64,000 bases of DNA, taken from NCBI RefSeq assembly GCF_002946835.1, contig NZ_CP026652.1:3348001-3412000 (forward strand), written 5' to 3'. Under the pieces are notes generated by a model, which was given only the letters and a program-made list of their open reading frames with translations, did not search any database and was not told the DNA's origin. This stretch comes from Streptomyces dengpaensis. GTDB lineage: Bacteria > Actinomycetota > Actinomycetes > Streptomycetales > Streptomycetaceae. The position numbers and the translations under genes are program-made. Below are positions 8,591 through 18,000 of the stretch, piece after piece (within the stretch, counting starts at the first letter, position 1; every line of letters begins with the position of its first letter).

Positions 8591-11107
8591 GATCGTCGGA
8601 TCCGTGATCTTCGTGTCGTCCGCCAGCATCATCGCCTTGCTGAGGATCACCGCCAGCATCCGGTCGCCCTCGAACGGCAGATAACCGGCCTGCGGCCCGC
8701 CCGCGCTCCCCTTCGGGACGATGCACAGGTACTGGTCGTTCGGGCTCATCAGGATGTTGCCCGAGCCGAGGTGGATCTTGTACGTGTGACGCTCGCCCTT
8801 GACGTGGAGGAAGCGGCCTTCGAGGGTGCAGCGGTCGGCTATCGCGAGCCGGGGTATCAGGCGGTCGAGGAGGACACGTCGCGTCTCCGCGCTCTGGTTC
8901 AGTTCCCCGAAGCCGTACGACGTCCAGTACTCCCGGAAGCGGCCGTCGGGGCCGCCGTCCTGCCAGGTCGGGTCGTTGCCGACGCTGGCGACGCCCACGA
9001 ACAGGTCGACGTCGCGCAGGACTTCGGAGAGGACGAGGGGCGGGATGTCGGTGAGGGGGATGGGGTCGACGGGTTGGGCGCCGTCGCGCAGCCACATGCG
9101 GTACTCGCCGCCGTAGCAGTGCGCGGAGTTATCCGGGGCGTCGATCGGGTAGAAGCGGACCTGGTCGGTGCGCAGGCGCAGATAGCTGCCGGACTCCGTC
9201 GTGTCCACGCCGTACTCCTCGCCTTCGCCCTCGATCCAGTACTCGGCGCGCAGGCCCCACTGGGGCAGTTCGCGGGTGGCGGGGGGTGCCTCGTCGTCGA
9301 CGCACAGGCGCAGCTTGTTGCGCCAGCCTCGGACGGCGGCCAGGGAGTGGAACTGGTGCTGACGGAGTATGTGCGCCGCGAAGCGGTTCGAGTACGTCCC
9401 CGTCGCCCGCTCGGCGTCGGTGAGCAGGTACACCTCGCGGTGGGCCTGCTTGAAGGGCTGGGTGATCTCATGCCGCTCCAGCCAGTCGCGCCAGGCGACA
9501 ATCGCGGCGGGTTCGTGTCCGACTGGGTGCCAGAGCCGGACTTCGGCGCCCTGGTCGACCGGGTCGACCGGGTCGTCGGTGAGGGTGCGCAGGGATCCGT
9601 CCGCGTACCCGACCGTCGTGCCGTCGACCGTCCACAGAAGGCGGCGGGCGAGTGTGCCGACGAGGGGGTGGTCGAGGTAGCGCTCGCGCCAGGTTTCGTA
9701 CGGCCATGACCGCCGGGCGAGGAACTGCCGGTCGAGGCGCTCGCTCTGGGCCGACAGCATCTTGTCGATGTCCTTGACGGCCGCCTTCAGCTCTTTCAGC
9801 TCGTCGGCATGGTCGCGCCTGACGATCGCGGGCACGGTCTTGACCGCCTTGCCTGCCGCGTTGTGCCAGCCGAGGACCGCCTTGGAGCCGTGGACCTCGA
9901 CCAGGGCGGTGATCTCGCCGAACTGGTGGCGGGCTCGGCCGATCTCCGTCAATCCATAGGTGGGAACGGCGAGTTCCTCGATCTCCTCGCGGCTGAGGCC
10001 CAGCGCCTCCGCCCGGCTGTCCAGTGCGGTGTTGAGCAGCTTGAGCGTGCCCTTGTAGGTGACGCGTGTGGCGAGACGGGCCAGTTCGGCGAGGGCCGGC
10101 TCGCTGTCGATCCGCGAGAGGGCGACGACTCCCGCGTTGGCGACCTTGGGGTTCACCGGCCCGAGGCCCGCGACCTTGCGCAGGGCCGTCTCGACGAGGG
10201 TGCCGAGGACGCGGGCGGTCTCGGCGTGTGCGGGCAGGGAGGAGAGCAACCAGGCCAGACCGCGCAGCACGTTGGCGTTGTACGGGTCGAAGGTCTCGTT
10301 GGGGTTCGCGCCGTAGCCCGAGGCCAGCAGCGGGCGGGTGCGGGGCTTGCCCACCAGCCGCAGCCAGGGCAGCAGCCGCTCGCGCACCTCGTCGGGGCCG
10401 AGGGTTTCGATCAGTGCGCGGCCGGTGCGCTCCCATTTGGCGGAGGGTCGGGCGGCGGTGGCCGTGGCGGCGTGGGCGAGCAGCCGCTGCCAGCCCTCGT
10501 CCTCACCCTCGTCCCTGCCCTTGCCCTTGCCCTCGCCCAGCTCGGCGAGCTCCGCCAGGGCCCGATCGGCCCACGCCTCCCCGGGGTTCACGACAGGACG
10601 GGAGAGCCGCCCGGCAAGGGAACCCAATTCGCTCGTGCCGTTCCACAGCATCAGGTGCGAACGGCGGATCAGGGCGATGAAATCGCCGGGGAGTTCGCGG
10701 CCCTCGGCGAGTTCGAGTTCGGCGAGCCGGATCAGATGCTGGGTGTTGTACTGCGTCTCCTGCTCCGCGGCCAGTCTGATCAGCGCGGCCCGGGTGTCGC
10801 GCACCTTCTCATCGACCAGCTCCAGGCCAGGGAAGTTGTCGAGCAGACGCACGATGCTGCGGCGGCCGACCGCACCGGGCTCCAGCTCGTGATACCGGAC
10901 GGACAGGCGGTGCACCAGCGCGGCCTGGAACCGGCCGTCCGCGGCGCGCACCGCGTCGATGACCTTGCGGCCCTCCCAGCCCCAGTGGTCGTCGACCATC
11001 TCGGCGAGCGCGAGCAGTTCGGGCACGAGCCGCTCGGTGTCCCCGGCGGCGATCAGACCGTGAACATCCTGCACGAGCCGGGCGTACTCGGAAGGAGAGT
11101 CAATCAT
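8576..11107 (-). CDS. DUF4132 domain protein, 843 aa
   Basis: This large soluble protein has helical, HEAT-like character in its first 450 residues. A conserved C-terminal half carries the DUF4132 pattern, including REVYLLTDAERATGTYSNRF and RGWRNKLRLCVDDEAP. No signal or membrane segment is present. The start codon shares one base with the stop of the 130-residue gene upstream (TGATG), so the two are translated together. A Gly/Lys/Asp-rich linker (GEGKGKGRDEGEDEG) near residue 200 is encoded by low-complexity DNA. DUF4132 is found in bacterial MolR-like and WGR-associated proteins with unclear roles; I cannot assign a reaction. Confidence 0.85.
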   Translation of the reverse strand: MIDSPSEYARLVQDVHGLIAAGDTERLVPELLALAEMVDDHWGWEGRKVIDAVRAADGRFQAALVHRLSVRYHELEPGAVGRRSIVRLLDNFPGLELVDEKVRDTRAALIRLAAEQETQYNTQHLIRLAELELAEGRELPGDFIALIRRSHLMLWNGTSELGSLAGRLSRPVVNPGEAWADRALAELAELGEGKGKGRDEGEDEGWQRLLAHAATATAARPSAKWERTGRALIETLGPDEVRERLLPWLRLVGKPRTRPLLASGYGANPNETFDPYNANVLRGLAWLLSSLPAHAETARVLGTLVETALRKVAGLGPVNPKVANAGVVALSRIDSEPALAELARLATRVTYKGTLKLLNTALDSRAEALGLSREEIEELAVPTYGLTEIGRARHQFGEITALVEVHGSKAVLGWHNAAGKAVKTVPAIVRRDHADELKELKAAVKDIDKMLSAQSERLDRQFLARRSWPYETWRERYLDHPLVGTLARRLLWTVDGTTVGYADGSLRTLTDDPVDPVDQGAEVRLWHPVGHEPAAIVAWRDWLERHEITQPFKQAHREVYLLTDAERATGTYSNRFAAHILRQHQFHSLAAVRGWRNKLRLCVDDEAPPATRELPQWGLRAEYWIEGEGEEYGVDTTESGSYLRLRTDQVRFYPIDAPDNSAHCYGGEYRMWLRDGAQPVDPIPLTDIPPLVLSEVLRDVDLFVGVASVGNDPTWQDGGPDGRFREYWTSYGFGELNQSAETRRVLLDRLIPRLAIADRCTLEGRFLHVKGERHTYKIHLGSGNILMSPNDQYLCIVPKGSAGGPQAGYLPFEGDRMLAVILSKAMMLADDTKITDPTILSQL

Positions 11108-11499
11108 CAGCCACCCACCAGCGCGACGAGCTTCAGGAACGTGACCGCGGTGCCGAGCAGCAGGTCGATCTCCTCGTCGAGATCGGTGACTTGCCGGTCC
11201 CCGACCAGCACCAGGAACCCATTCCCCGCGAAGGCCTTGAGAGCCAGCTCGGTCTGCGCCTCGGGGTCTATCCGCCGCGGCGTCCGCAACGCGTACCCGT
11301 TCAGCACGCGCTCGGTGTCCTCCGGCTGCACGAGCCCCTGGAACACCCCCGGCGTCCGCGCGTTGTACTCCGCGACCTCCTGGAAAACCCGCCGCCGGAT
11401 CAGCTCCCGCAACGCGAGCCGCTCCTCCGCGATCTCGATCCCCCAGCCCGCACGCCGGTCCCCACTGGTCGTCTCATCGACGAATGTCACCGTTGCCAT
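11107..11499 (-). CDS. Conserved hypothetical partner of the DUF4132 protein
   Basis: This 130-residue protein starts MATVTFVDETTSGDRRAG and has a central basic helix (ALRELIRRRVFQEVAEYNAR). The C-terminal part reads like a small alpha/beta domain (GFLVLVGDRQVTDLDEEIDL). I place the start at the ATG at 11499, where protein-like sequence begins; an extension to 11718 has no such character and overlaps the neighbouring gene. It is coupled to DUF4132 through TGATG. I do not recognise the family. The tight coupling suggests a complex or shared task with DUF4132. Confidence 0.75.
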   Translation of the reverse strand: MATVTFVDETTSGDRRAGWGIEIAEERLALRELIRRRVFQEVAEYNARTPGVFQGLVQPEDTERVLNGYALRTPRRIDPEAQTELALKAFAGNGFLVLVGDRQVTDLDEEIDLLLGTAVTFLKLVALVGG

Positions 11500-11621
11500 G
11501 CCGACGACAGTACGAGCCACCACTGACAATCGAGTGCCTCGCGTCCCCAGGCGGCCGGCCGCCACACGGGCAGACGGCCGCCACACGGGCAGGACGGAGA
11601 TCGCCCCCGCCCCGGCCCCCG

Positions 11622-12086
11622 TCACGCACAGGGTGCCCGCCACTCCGCCCACACCTCCTTCCCTCCGCTCATACGGCTCCCGTTGAGGAGCCGGTAGTGC
11701 CCCCAGTCGTCGGTGCACTCCCGCAGAATCCAGAGCCCACGCCCACTCTCGGCGTCGACATCCGCCCCCGACCGCGGGCTCTCCCTAGGCGGAAACGGAT
11801 TGCTGTCCCACACACTGAGCCGTAACCGCCCGTCAGCACGCCCGAGCCGCACACTGACCGGATCGGACGTACAGGCAAGGGAGTTGGTGACCAGCTCGGA
11901 CGCGACGAGTTCAACGCCGTCCAGGACGACGTCGCGTACGCGATACCGGGTGAGTACGGCACGCACGTGGGCACGGACGATGCCGGGCCCGAGGGGCGAG
12001 TGGGGGATTCGGAGCGCGTACTCCCAGTCGGCGCCCAGCGGATCGAGCGGGAGGTTGGCGAGGGTTTTCGGGGCGAGTTCGGTCAT
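11622..12086 (-). CDS. ATP-binding regulatory protein (anti-sigma-factor kinase-like)
   Basis: This 154-residue HATPase_c_2 protein resembles the small SpoIIAB/RsbW-like kinases abundant in Streptomyces. The N box is LVASELVTNSLA, the G1-like box is LRLSVWDSN, and ESGRGLWILRECTDDWG matches the G2 region. GAGGAG lies 8 bases before the ATG at 12086. It diverges from an XRE/DUF5753 regulator followed by a DUF397 gene. That set recurs in Streptomyces around whiJ and abaA-like loci, where the parts influence development and antibiotic production. A role as a partner in that module is inferred. Confidence 0.85.
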   Translation of the reverse strand: MTELAPKTLANLPLDPLGADWEYALRIPHSPLGPGIVRAHVRAVLTRYRVRDVVLDGVELVASELVTNSLACTSDPVSVRLGRADGRLRLSVWDSNPFPPRESPRSGADVDAESGRGLWILRECTDDWGHYRLLNGSRMSGGKEVWAEWRAPCA

Positions 12087-12231
12087 GTCCGTAACTCCTC
12101 GTTGAGGTACGGGGATTGGATGGGTGAGTCGGGTGACACGCGGGCGGTGGCTCTGTCGCGCTGCCGCCGCGGTGAGCGGGGGCAGCGCGGTGCGCTTCCG
12201 GGAACCCCGGTGCCACGATGAGTAGTTGGCG

Positions 12232-12262
12232 TGACACTCACCGTAGGGCAAGCGACTACAAT
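12232..12262 (+). promoter_or_regulatory. Probable promoter of the XRE/DUF5753 gene
   Basis: TACAAT (12257-12262) is a good -10 and TGACAC (12232-12237) a plausible -35, with a 19-bp spacer. Transcription would begin about 30 bases before the GTG start at 12303. Confidence 0.5.
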
Positions 12263-12302
12263 ACTGCTACCGAACACGGGAACTTCTTGGAATGGAGGGG
12301 CT

Positions 12303-13154
12303 GTGCCACCAAGGCCGACGGCAACCGTCAGACAGCAACGACTTGGCGCCGAGCTGCGCAAACTCCGCGAGCGCGCCGGCCTCAACTCGCGTGAGGCCGG
12401 TCAGAAACTCGGGGTGGATCCGGCCCGGATCAGCAATATCGAGTCCGGCAGATTCGGCGTCAGCGCGGACCGCGTTCGAACGTTCGCACTCGGATACGAC
12501 TGCGACGACGAGGCGTACATCGACGCGCTGGCGGCCATGACGACAGGCCGCTCCCGCAATTGGTGGGACGACTACCGCGATCTCCTCCCGCCGGTCCTAC
12601 TGGACCTGTCGGAGATGGAGGAACACGCGACGGCAGTGCGCACCGTCCAGTTCACCCACCTGCCCGGGCTGCTCCAGACCCCGGACTACGCACGCGTGGT
12701 CTTCCAGCAGAACGTCCCCGCGCTCTCGCCGCCGATGGTCGAGCACCGCCTGTCCCACCGCATCAAGCGCCAGGGCGTCCTCTACCGCGAAACCCCGACG
12801 CCATACACGGGGCTCATCCACGAGGCCGCTCTGCGAATGCAGTTCGGGGGCCCCGAGATCATGCGCAAACAGTTGGCGCACATCACGGAGATGAGCGAGC
12901 GTGAGGACGTGACGGTCCTCGTCCTCCCCTTCTCCGCAGGGATCTTCCCCGGCGCAGGACAGACCGTCGTCATCGCGCATGGACCGCACCCCCAGCTGGA
13001 CACCGTGCAGCTGGACACGGAACATGGCTCGGAATTCCTGCACACTGAGGCTCAGTTGGTGAAGTACCGCACAATCATGGCCCGCATGGAGGACCTCGCC
13101 CTGTCCCCCTCGGCATCCCGCGACTTCATCCACACCCTCACCGCGAGCCTCTGA
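12303..13154 (+). CDS. XRE-family regulator with DUF5753 (WhiJ-like)
   Basis: In this 283-residue protein, residues about 12-70 form a helix-turn-helix (LGAELRKLRERAGLNSREAG, then VDPARISNIESGRFGVSADR). The rest is the DUF5753 domain with its usual marks: YRDLLPPVLLDLSEMEEHA, QFTHLPGLLQTPDYAR, YTGLIHEAALR and TVLVLPFSAGIFPG. I chose the GTG at 12303 because GGAGGGG lies just upstream; a GTG at 12231 would lie in the promoter. Family members such as WhiJ bind DNA and are modulated by a small partner encoded next door. The DUF397 gene follows by 11 bases. Confidence 0.93.
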   Translation: MPPRPTATVRQQRLGAELRKLRERAGLNSREAGQKLGVDPARISNIESGRFGVSADRVRTFALGYDCDDEAYIDALAAMTTGRSRNWWDDYRDLLPPVLLDLSEMEEHATAVRTVQFTHLPGLLQTPDYARVVFQQNVPALSPPMVEHRLSHRIKRQGVLYRETPTPYTGLIHEAALRMQFGGPEIMRKQLAHITEMSEREDVTVLVLPFSAGIFPGAGQTVVIAHGPHPQLDTVQLDTEHGSEFLHTEAQLVKYRTIMARMEDLALSPSASRDFIHTLTASL

Positions 13155-13165
13155 AAGGCCCTACC

Positions 13166-13369
13166 GTGCCCGAACTCCACTGGCAGAAGTCCTCGTTCAG
13201 CAGCGAGGCCAGCAACTGCCTCGAACTCGCAGCCGCCCCCGACGGAACGATCCGCCTCCGCGAATCCGACGACGCCAGCGTCACTCTCACCCTCCGAGCG
13301 ACCACGCTCACCCCGCTCCTCTCCGCGGCCCGCAAGGGCATACTCCCGCCCGCTCAGGGCCCTCACTAG
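13166..13369 (+). CDS. DUF397 protein
   Basis: This is a 67-residue protein with the DUF397 signature: LHWQKSSFSSEASNCLELAA near the N-terminus and IRLRESDD in the middle. The GTG start at 13166 sits 11 bases after the regulator. In Streptomyces, DUF397 proteins pair with XRE/DUF5753 regulators and are thought to antagonise or tune them. The arrangement here supports that reading. Confidence 0.92.
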   Translation: MPELHWQKSSFSSEASNCLELAAAPDGTIRLRESDDASVTLTLRATTLTPLLSAARKGILPPAQGPH

Positions 13370-13641
13370 TTTGCAGCTCGCTGCCGCACCTACTTCACCT
13401 TGGCAAGCTGGGTCATGACGACCACGTCGGAACCCGCCCGCCTTGTCCGCACGGTCGGCGAGGATTGCGTCGAAGTGCACCAAGGTGGATCAGCTTCTGA
13501 CCACGGTGGTCGTTCGTGTACGGGCAAGGCCCCACAGGCTGCCCGACAGCTCAGGGTGCTGGACGGACACGAGGTCACGAAGACTTCTGGGCTGACTGTT
13601 ATCTGGCAACTCGAGGCGAGAAGGGTCCGACCCTGAGCGAG
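13370..13641. other. Unassigned stretch between the DUF397 gene and a gene remnant
   Basis: Several short frames are open on both strands here, but none has an obvious ribosome site, start and family resemblance together. It may include decayed sequence belonging to the scarred locus on its right. Confidence 0.4.
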
Positions 13642-13882
13642 TTAGGGTTGAGGACTCTTGGAGGCAGCTTCGGAGGCGGCCTCTTCCGCGTCCTGCTGCA
13701 TTCTCTCCATCTTCTCGCGGACAGCTTTGTCCCTGCCCAGCACGTACAGGCTGATGAAGTTGTCCCTGTCCCCGCTAAAGCCTGCACATTCCTCAGGCTC
13801 CTCACCTTCTGCCGGATCCCAGTGATCGGGATGCGAACGGACGGCCTCGGCCCACGCGTCTATGCACGCCTTACGCGAAGCT
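13642..13882 (-). pseudogene. 3' fragment of an unknown gene, cut by the IS630 element
   Basis: The last 79 codons read like a real protein tail (RKACIDAWAEAVRSHPDHW, PEECAGFSGDRDNF, LGRDKAVREKMERM) and end in a stop at 13642-13644. The style resembles small actinomycete proteins with a KAC...PAEC...G pattern that I have seen on mobile elements, but I cannot name the family. Upstream the frame runs straight into the left IS end, where the residues become non-protein-like, so the N-terminus is lost. It is on the same strand as the truncated RHS gene and was probably a downstream neighbour. Confidence 0.6.
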
Positions 13883-13908
13883 ACTGAGGTTTTCGCGTCG
13901 GGGTGACG
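13883..13908 (+). repeat. Left terminal inverted repeat of the IS630 element
   Basis: It begins ACTGAGGTTTTCGCG and pairs with 15016-15041 except at one base (G here, T in the inverted right copy). Confidence 0.9.
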
Positions 13909-13939
13909 CGGGTTCGGTGGGTGGGTGTAGTCCGGTGGC

Positions 13940-14434
13940 ATGAGGTATCCCGATGGGGGTGGCCTGACCGCGGTGGAGCGGGCCCGGCGGGAGCGGGTGC
14001 GGTTCCAGGCCGCCGAGATGTTCGCGGCGGGGATGCGGCCGCCGCAGGTCGCGCGGGTGTTACGGGTGTCGCGGAAGTCGGCTTATGCCTGGCACGCCGC
14101 CTGGCGTCAGGGCGGTAGGGACGCCCTGCGCTCCAAGGGCCCCTCGGGGGTCGCGTCGCGGATGCAGCCGGGCTGGCGGGCTTGGCTGGCGCGTGCGCTG
14201 GAGCAGGGCCCGGCCGTACACGGCTGGAGGGAAGACCAGCGGTGGACGCTGGCGAGGATCTCGGTGCTGGTTGCCCGGCGCTTCCACGTGCGCTTCAGCC
14301 AGCCGCAACTGTCCCGGATCCTGCGGCAGATGGGCTTCTCGGTGCAGGTTCCGGTGCACCGGGCCGCCGAGCGGGACGAGGAGCAGGTGCGGGTGTGGCG
14401 GGAGGAGACATGGGCGCGCGTGGAAAGAAGGTGA
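13940..14434 (+). CDS. IS630 transposase, N-terminal ORF (helix-turn-helix)
   Basis: This 164-residue protein has two helix-turn-helix blocks typical of IS630 DNA-binding regions: AEMFAAGMRPPQVARVLRVS and the later LARISVLVARRFHVRFSQ. It recognises the IS ends. It ends 24 bases inside the second ORF, so the catalytic part is made either by a -1 frameshift before 14434 or by reinitiation at the ATG at 14410. Confidence 0.85.
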   Translation: MRYPDGGGLTAVERARRERVRFQAAEMFAAGMRPPQVARVLRVSRKSAYAWHAAWRQGGRDALRSKGPSGVASRMQPGWRAWLARALEQGPAVHGWREDQRWTLARISVLVARRFHVRFSQPQLSRILRQMGFSVQVPVHRAAERDEEQVRVWREETWARVERR

Positions 14435-15015
14435 GGGAGCAGGATGCGTGGCTGGTGTTCGAGGACGAGTCGGGGCAGGCTCTACGGCCGCCCAAGGCCC
14501 GCACCTGGTCCCGTATCGGAGTGCCGCCGCAGGTCAGGGTGTCGGGGAAGGGATCGGGCAGGGTCTCGGTGGCCGGGATGGTCTGCGCGAAGCCGGGTGA
14601 GCGGACCCGCCTGATCTACCGGATGCTCGCCCACCACCCCGGTCGGCGCGGTGAGAAGAACGGCTTCAAGGAGCAGGACTTCGCCGAGCTGCTGGAGGCC
14701 GCCCACCAGCAACTCGGCGGGAAGATCGTGCTGGTCTGGGACAACTCCACCCAGCACAAGGATGCGCTGATGCGCGAGTTACTGGCCGCCCGCAAGCGGT
14801 GGCTGACCGTCTTCCGTCTGCCGGCCTACGCCCCGGACCTCAACCCGGCCGAAGGCGTGTGGGCGAACCTGAAGAACGACCTGGGCAACCTTGCGGCATG
14901 CACCGTCGACGCCCTCGCCGACCTCACCCGCACCCGGCTGAAGAAGATGCAGTACCGGCCCGACCTCCTCGACGGCTTCATCGCCGAAACCGGCCTCACC
15001 TGGACACCGCCATGA
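14410..15015 (+). CDS. IS630 transposase, C-terminal catalytic ORF (DDE)
   Basis: This 201-residue catalytic part carries the DDE triad of IS630: Asp in FEDESGQ, Asp in LVWDNSTQH and Glu in LNPAEGVWANLK. It is a typical DDE superfamily end domain. The ATG at 14410 has GGAGGAG about 2 bases upstream, which is close; a -1 frameshift from the first ORF is the alternative. The triad is intact, so the element could be active. Confidence 0.88.
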   Translation: MGARGKKVREQDAWLVFEDESGQALRPPKARTWSRIGVPPQVRVSGKGSGRVSVAGMVCAKPGERTRLIYRMLAHHPGRRGEKNGFKEQDFAELLEAAHQQLGGKIVLVWDNSTQHKDALMRELLAARKRWLTVFRLPAYAPDLNPAEGVWANLKNDLGNLAACTVDALADLTRTRLKKMQYRPDLLDGFIAETGLTWTPP

Positions 15016-15041
15016 CGTCACCCCGAAGCGAAAACCTCAGT
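15016..15041 (-). repeat. Right terminal inverted repeat of the IS630 element
   Basis: Read on the minus strand it begins ACTGAGGTTTTCGCT. It provides the stop codon (15018-15020) now ending the RHS reading frame. Confidence 0.9.
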
Positions 15042-18000
15042 TGTCCGCAGCCAGTCGCCCGACTTCAGATCAGTCGCTTCAATCCACTCACCCAGCTCCG
15101 GAACCCAGAAGGGATGTCCGTCCGTTGCGGTAATGGATGCGGTCTCGCCACCCTTCTCACCATCCATGTCGACGGTGATCTTGACCAGGTGCTTTGAGCC
15201 CTTGCCCAGGATGGTTGCGGTTACTTTCTCGGGCCGGGTCTCACCGGTCTCCGGGTCGGTGGCCAAGACCTCGTCGCCGAGCTCGAGCTCTTCGATGGGT
15301 TGGGTGGAGCCGTCGGCCATCAGGACGAGGGTGCCGGGAACGAAGCTGTTCTTGAAACAGCCACTGAGTATTTTGCCGGCAAGGGCGTTGGCGCCCTTCT
15401 GCATCAAATTGCCGAGCCCCTGCCCGAGCACGCCGCCAGCCCCGCCCCACACGGCGCCTTCGGCCATGCCGCCCAGTTGGCCGCCGACGCTGTGATCGGC
15501 ATTGTCGTCTACCGCGTTACCGGCAGCGGCGCCCGCCGCGCCTGCGATGGCCCCGCAGCCGGCCGCGATTCCGTAGCCCAAACCGCCGGTTGCGGTGCCT
15601 GTCACACCAGCAGTGGTGTAACACGTCGCGCTCACCGCGATTTCGGTGGTGACGGTGACGACCGTGACCTTGTTCTCGTCCCACCAGTTACCGAGCTTGC
15701 ACTTCCAGTCGCAGTTGGTCGACGGCTTGGTGGCCGTGCCGGTCTTCGTGACCGTCACGGTTGCGGTCCCTGCGCCGTAAATCCCGTCGACGAGGGCCTG
15801 GGCCTCTTCCTCGGTACCCCAGTCCGCGTCGGGACAGGTGATGGGGTCGCACCCGCCGTCCGGCGTGTGCTCACGCTCCAGACCTGTCGGATCCGAATAA
15901 CTCACCGGGCTGTTGTTGGAGTACGCGTACCCGTTCATCTGCAGCGGGTCCGCGAAGTCGATCACCGGGTCCGCCGAGAGGAAGCGGCCGGAGTTCTGGT
16001 CGTATTCGCGAGCGCCTATGTGCGTCAGGCCCGTGGCCGCGTCGTCGATGCCGACCCCCAAGTAGCTGTGCTTGTCGGGCCAGTTGGTCGGCTTGGTGCC
16101 GCGGACTTCGCCGTAGGGCTTGAAGGCGCGGCGGGTGACGGGCTGGCCGGTGGCCAGGTCGACCGACGTGTTCGCCGTGCCGAGGTGGTCGGCTATCAGG
16201 ACACTGCGCTTGTGGCCTGTCGTCGCTCCGTTGGTGGTGCTGCGGACGACCGTCGGCGCGCCTGGCTGGGCATATGAACGCGAGGCCTGGGTGATCCTTC
16301 CCGTCCAATTTGTCGTCAGCTCGGTCTCGCCCAAGTACAGCGTGGAGCCGGAAGGCGAGTTCTCCAGGATGCGGTTGCCGTCAGCGTCGTAGACGTACGT
16401 CGTCTTCTTGCCGTCGTCCGTGATCGAGTCGAGCTTGTTCTCGGGCGACCAGACCAGGTCCTGCGTGGTGCTGGGCAGGTCCCGGACCGTGGTGTTGCCC
16501 GTGTCGTCGTATGTGTAGGCGCTGCCCTTGCCGGAGGGGCTGGAGCTGATCGACGTGGCCGTGTGCGGCTGGGCCAGGGTCGACGTCCCCGTGACCGTCT
16601 TGCCGTACTGGTAGGTGAACGTGACGTTCTTCGTCGCGTCCGCCGTGTCGTGCTCGGTCAGCGTGGCACGGTTGCCGAGCCAGTCGAAGGTGAACGACTG
16701 GCGGTAGGCAGTCGTGCCTGTCGACACCGTGGTCGCGTCCGGCGCGGATGCGGAAAGCGTCGACGTCAGGGAGGAATCCGGGGCCGTCGCGTCCGGGGCT
16801 TCGGCGACCGGGCCGGTCGAGGCCGCATAGTCGGTACGGTGACCCCAACTCGCCCCATTCGACGACTTGCAGCCCGTGCCCTTGCCGTCCGGTGTGAGCT
16901 TCGACGTCCAGGCGTGCGCCAGCTCGCCCGTCACGTCGTACGTGAAGCACTGGTTGTCCCAGGTGCTGCCCGTCGACTCGCCCAGGTTGCGGGCGTTGGA
17001 CGTGATGGTGCCAGACGCATCGTAGGAGTAGTAGCTGTCCGTGATGCGGTGCGGGTCGGCCGTCTCGCGGTCGGTCACCGTGCGCTGGAGCCGGCCTGTG
17101 TGCGGGTCGACGAAGTTCGTCGTCCAGACGCGGTAGGGCTGGGCGCCGGTGACCGTCCGCAGCACCTCGCCGTAGGGCGAGTAGGTCGCGTCGGTCGTGT
17201 ACCAGGCCGTTCCTGACGTCGACTCCGGGAGGCCGTCGCCGTTGTAGCGCGTGACGACCTTCTCCTTCGCCAGGCCGCCCGCCGCGGGCAGCGTGACCGT
17301 CTGCGGCTTTCCGGTGGGCGTGTAGGTGTACTCGTAGGCGTAGGTGCCGGCCAGGCCGGTGGTCGTTGAGTTGGCCGGGATGACCGTTTCGCTGCCGGTG
17401 ACGCTGTATTCGGTGTCGTAGCCGGTGACGCGGTTGATGTAGTCGCCGTTGCTCGTGTGCCGGATCGACGCGACGGGCTTGCCGAGTGCGCCGGACAACG
17501 TGTCGTAGGTGTACTCCTTGACGGGGGTCGCGGTCGCGGAGCCCTGCCTCACCTTCAGGACGCGCCCGAGGACGTCGTACTCGGTGAACGTCTCCTGGTT
17601 GCGCGCGTCCTTGACGTGGTTTGCGCGGTCGGCGTCGTCGTACCAGGTCGACGTCGTTCCGGTGTCGGGGTCGGTGGAGGACGTGACCCGGCCTCGGGCG
17701 TCGAAGGTGTACGACCAGACGTTGCCCGCCGCGTCGGTGATCTTGTCGCGGTTGCCCCTCGCGTCGTACTCGTACTTCGTCGTGCGCCCGGCGGTCGCGT
17801 CGGAGTCCTCCTTGGTGTAGTGCTTAATGGAGGTGACCCGGCCGAGCGCGTCGGTGTACGTGCGGGTGGTCGGGGTCGTCGAGCCGGGCGGGTTCACCCA
17901 GGTGCTGGTGTAGCCGTACTCCATGTATGTCGCGTGCTTGTAGTCACCGTCGTGGTAGGTCGACGCACGGACCTCGCGTTGCAGGCCGTCATAGCGGTGC

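Larger units (their letters stand above)
13883..15041 (+). mobile_element. IS630-type insertion sequence
   Basis: This 1159-bp element has 26-bp terminal inverted repeats (13883-13908 and 15016-15041) that match at 25 of 26 positions. It encodes a transposase in two overlapping frames with a DDE layout. IS630/Tc1 elements insert at TA and duplicate it. Here TA abuts the left end, taking CTGAGG as the tip, but TT follows the right end, so a clean duplication is not visible. The right IR supplies the last seven codons and the stop of the RHS gene. Confidence 0.92.

Noticed and set aside
13400..13636. 78-residue plus-strand ORF left of the IS remnant
   Set aside because: It has no ribosome site or recognisable motif, and competing frames on the other strand are equally open.
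14410..14434. Classic slippery heptamer for transposase frameshifting
   Set aside because: The A/G-rich sequence near 14424-14430 is not in the phase of a standard slippery heptamer, so frameshifting versus reinitiation is left open.
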